From: an uncultured Flavobacteriales bacterium
GTDB lineage: Bacteria > Bacteroidota > Bacteroidia > Flavobacteriales_D > Crocinitomicaceae
Assembly: GCA_943789205.1 (NCBI GenBank)
Contig: CALSTG010000001.1
Coordinates: 1,788,435 to 1,852,434 of the forward strand
DNA length: 64,000 nt
Direction of reading: 5' to 3'
The notes beneath the pieces were generated by a model. That model had not been told where the DNA came from. It saw only the letters and a program-made list of their open reading frames with translations, and did not search any database. Made by a program: the position numbers and the translations under genes. Below, piece after piece: positions 62,052 through 64,000 of this stretch; position 1 is the stretch's first letter, and each line of letters starts with the position of its first letter.

Positions 62052-64000
62052 TTTTGATGACTAATCTTTCTGAATGAATTACATTTCCTGAAGAAAGTAC
62101 AATGGAATAAATCCCAGTTGAAATATTTTTCAAATGAATATTGTGATTATTCATTCCAGCGCTGCCTTGAAATCTTTTCTTATAAATCCGTTTTCCGGCG
62201 CTATTTATAATTTCTATTTCTACTTTTTCTTTATTAGCGAGTCCATAGGAAACATCAAACATACCATTAGAAGGGTTCGGAGAGATACCAATGGTGTTTT
62301 CAATAGTCAATCCACTGACATTTGCACAAGATTCTACAATTACTTCAACAATCACAGAGCTACTTGTGCAATTGTTCTCAACTGCTTGAACATAAAAGTT
62401 TGTTGTTTCAGTCAGCACTGGAGTTGAAAAAGTTGTACCTGTACCTAATAGATTTCCTGTTTCATCATACCAGTTCAATGTACCTGTTCCTGTTGCAGTA
62501 AGCTGTGCAACTTCATTAGCACATATGGTAGTGCCAGAAGCTTCAGGATCAGCTGGATCTGCGACTGTTATTTCAACTGGAACGAGATCACTCGTGCATG
62601 TACCATTTTGAGTTTCAACTTCCCAATCATAGAAGTAGTAATAATACGATGAGCTAGATGTTGCGCCAACAATTGAAAGAATATCTTCCAAAATATATGG
62701 ATAAGTAGCAGAATTGTTGTTTCTGTATAGACCTCCATTCGGTAAATTGGTTCCTACCAATTGATAATTATAACCTACAGGAATTTCAAAATTTACATCT
62801 ACACGACTCGCACCAGCTGGAACTGTTTCAGTTAAAGATTCAATTACAGTTCCGTCTTCATCTTGAAATTCTATTGTAACACTTCCTCCTTCTAATGCAT
62901 AAACCAAGACACTCTTAAGTGTAAAAGGAATATAGGCATGGAATATGCCTCCTTGCGTAGAGCTAAGGTATCCTCCTCCACCAATTCCATTAGAATATGG
63001 TTCAGCATTTACTATTTCTGTGTATGAATCTGTATTTTGAACCCATACTGTCATATTTTCAACAAGAGGATTCGTTGTGTAGGTAGTTCCGCTAAGTAAA
63101 AAGTTTCCTTCATCATCAAACCATTCAACATCTCCCGTTGATGTTGCTTCGAGGCTGACATACGAACCTGTACAGCCAGAAGCATCATTAACTTGGGGCG
63201 CATTGGGCACGGCGCTGCTAACAACAAATGGAAGTGAAGTATTAGAGCCACAGAAATTAGTAACCGTGCATGCATAACTACCTGGATCAGTAACAACTAT
63301 GCTTTGGGTTGTAGCGCCATTGGACCACAAGAACTCGGTACCCGCTGTTGCCGTCAAAGTAATGGACTGACCTAGGCAGAGGTTATTAGAACCATTTGAA
63401 TTTATCGTTGGCAATATACCCGAATTTTCAGGGTGCTGCATCGTTAACGTTACAGGCACAGCAGTATAATTATTATCCTCGTTTTCTTCCTCGAAGTAAT
63501 TGTTTTTGTCAACTTCCATTACGATGTAATAATCTCCATTGCATGTATTCTCTGGCACATTTATCCACATGCCATCTAACCAATAACCATAAACATCTGT
63601 CCAACCAGAAGAAATACCTTGCTCTACAACGGAACAACCATAGCTTCCTCCTCCAAGATTCCAATTAGTGAAATCGTCATTTGCCATAACATTTCCTCCA
63701 TTGAAGGTCGTATTGTCATCTCTGCAATGTCCATAATATGTGCTTCCTGCGGTGTTTCCACATTGTCCATAATCCATTAGGCAAAATCCGATTTTAGCAC
63801 CATCGCCAACGATAGGCCAATTTAATGGATTTGGATCGGTAGTAGGTATTCTTAGCGTCATTACAGCCCAATCGTCTACATGATTGTGTCCATGGCTTTC
63901 ATGGTAGGTCATACTACCTGTCCAAGTATCTACATAATTCATGTTGTCGCCCTCTTTTTTGTATACCCTTTGTAAAAGCATTTGTTTCGGGTTCTCCTCT
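62044..64000 (-). CDS. Lysyl-oxidase-like domain protein with Ig-like repeats and T9SS sorting domain (5' end outside window)
   Basis: At least 650 aa, with the 5' end beyond the right edge: the frame stays open to 64000, so the ATG at 63981 is internal or a minor option. Counting from that Met, residues 20-180 match the lysyl oxidase family (copper amine oxidase with lysine tyrosylquinone cofactor). The copper-binding block is YHESHGHNHVDDWAVMTL (His27, 30, 32, 34). The cofactor-forming Lys is kept at Lys63 in GAKIGFCLMD and the Tyr at Tyr131 in GWTDVYGYWLDGMWINV, aligned with human LOX Lys320 and Tyr355 by motif. Two bacterial Ig-like or PKD-like regions follow (ITLTATAGTEFLWSNGA, QLTATGTGTLNWYDE) and the type A sorting domain (ISPNPSNGMFDVSYGL). 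Activity is inferred from motifs only. Confidence 0.8.
   Translation of the reverse strand, partial: EENPKQMLLQRVYKKEGDNMNYVDTWTGSMTYHESHGHNHVDDWAVMTLRIPTTDPNPLNWPIVGDGAKIGFCLMDYGQCGNTAGSTYYGHCRDDNTTFNGGNVMANDDFTNWNLGGGSYGCSVVEQGISSGWTDVYGYWLDGMWINVPENTCNGDYYIVMEVDKNNYFEEENEDNNYTAVPVTLTMQHPENSGILPTINSNGSNNLCLGQSITLTATAGTEFLWSNGATTQSIVVTDPGSYACTVTNFCGSNTSLPFVVSSAVPNAPQVNDASGCTGSYVSLEATSTGDVEWFDDEGNFLLSGTTYTTNPLVENMTVWVQNTDSYTEIVNAEPYSNGIGGGGYLSSTQGGIFHAYIPFTLKSVLVYALEGGSVTIEFQDEDGTVIESLTETVPAGASRVDVNFEIPVGYNYQLVGTNLPNGGLYRNNNSATYPYILEDILSIVGATSSSSYYYYFYDWEVETQNGTCTSDLVPVEITVADPADPEASGTTICANEVAQLTATGTGTLNWYDETGNLLGTGTTFSTPVLTETTNFYVQAVENNCTSSSVIVEVIVESCANVSGLTIENTIGISPNPSNGMFDVSYGLANKEKVEIEIINSAGKRIYKKRFQGSAGMNNHNIHLKNISTGIYSIVLSSGNVIHSERLVIKNE

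Noticed and set aside
1..64000. CRISPR arrays, insertion sequences, phage genes, integrases or rRNA genes
   Set aside because: No regularly spaced repeats, transposase or integrase motifs or rRNA-like stretches were found on either strand.

Overview
The window reads as a 64-kb piece of chromosome from an AT-rich, Gram-negative member of the Bacteroidota, most likely a marine flavobacterium-like organism. The evidence is several proteins with C-terminal type IX secretion (T9SS) sorting domains, two of them of the type B / gliding-motility-associated form; Bacteroidota-style promoters (TAnnTTTG at -7); bacillithiol synthesis (BshA); an MeaB-type GTPase; ATP-dependent PEP carboxykinase; and a tsaD/tamB divergent pair. 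I see no phage, insertion sequence, CRISPR array, rRNA operon or integrase, and no gene-free stretch longer than about 300 bases.

Layout. 1-6.3 kb: the 5' part of a THUMP-type RNA methyltransferase, a patatin-like phospholipase with a barrel domain, a frameshifted double-VOC protein, a serine hydrolase that kept only the tail of its usual glycosidase partner, and a TonB-like protein. 6.4-18.5 kb: pckA, rpmH (too short for ordinary ORF finding), an ABC exporter, an M14 peptidase, a DUF6884-type protein, ftsK, a GLPGLI-like protein and a translationally coupled pair of guanidino-modifying enzymes ending in ctlX. 18.5-25.9 kb: an accessory block of secreted proteins (arylsulfotransferase-like, CotH-kinase-like, PKD protein, HExxH protein, unknown protein). 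25.9-41.5 kb: a terminator, tRNA-Ala(GGC), argS, a small lipoprotein, the tsaD-hypothetical-nDsbD-dsbD-topB run on the minus strand, tamB, accC and sucC. 41.5-54.5 kb: a GT9 glycosyltransferase, two giant T9SS type B proteins, an M16 peptidase pair, a FabK/nitronate monooxygenase-like flavoprotein and an M42 aminopeptidase. 54.5-64 kb: a lipoprotein pyrophosphatase, a membrane protein, two outer-membrane proteins, an S4 protein, folD, bshA, meaB, a beta-propeller protein and a lysyl-oxidase-like T9SS protein cut by the right edge.

Two things stand out. First, ten single-base indels (nine insertions, one deletion) break seven genes, including three within about 65 bases of folD. Each can be repaired to a sensible protein by one base, so I think assembly or sequencing error is the likeliest cause; the affected genes are annotated here over their full repaired span. 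Second, the secreted repertoire is unusual: a lysyl-oxidase-like domain with the copper histidines and both cofactor-forming residues apparently kept, a CotH-type kinase, an arylsulfotransferase-like propeller and a glycosidase-less GH3_C/serine-hydrolase remnant. I did not find a convincing wholly new multi-gene system; the best candidates for new biology are the exported modifying enzymes.
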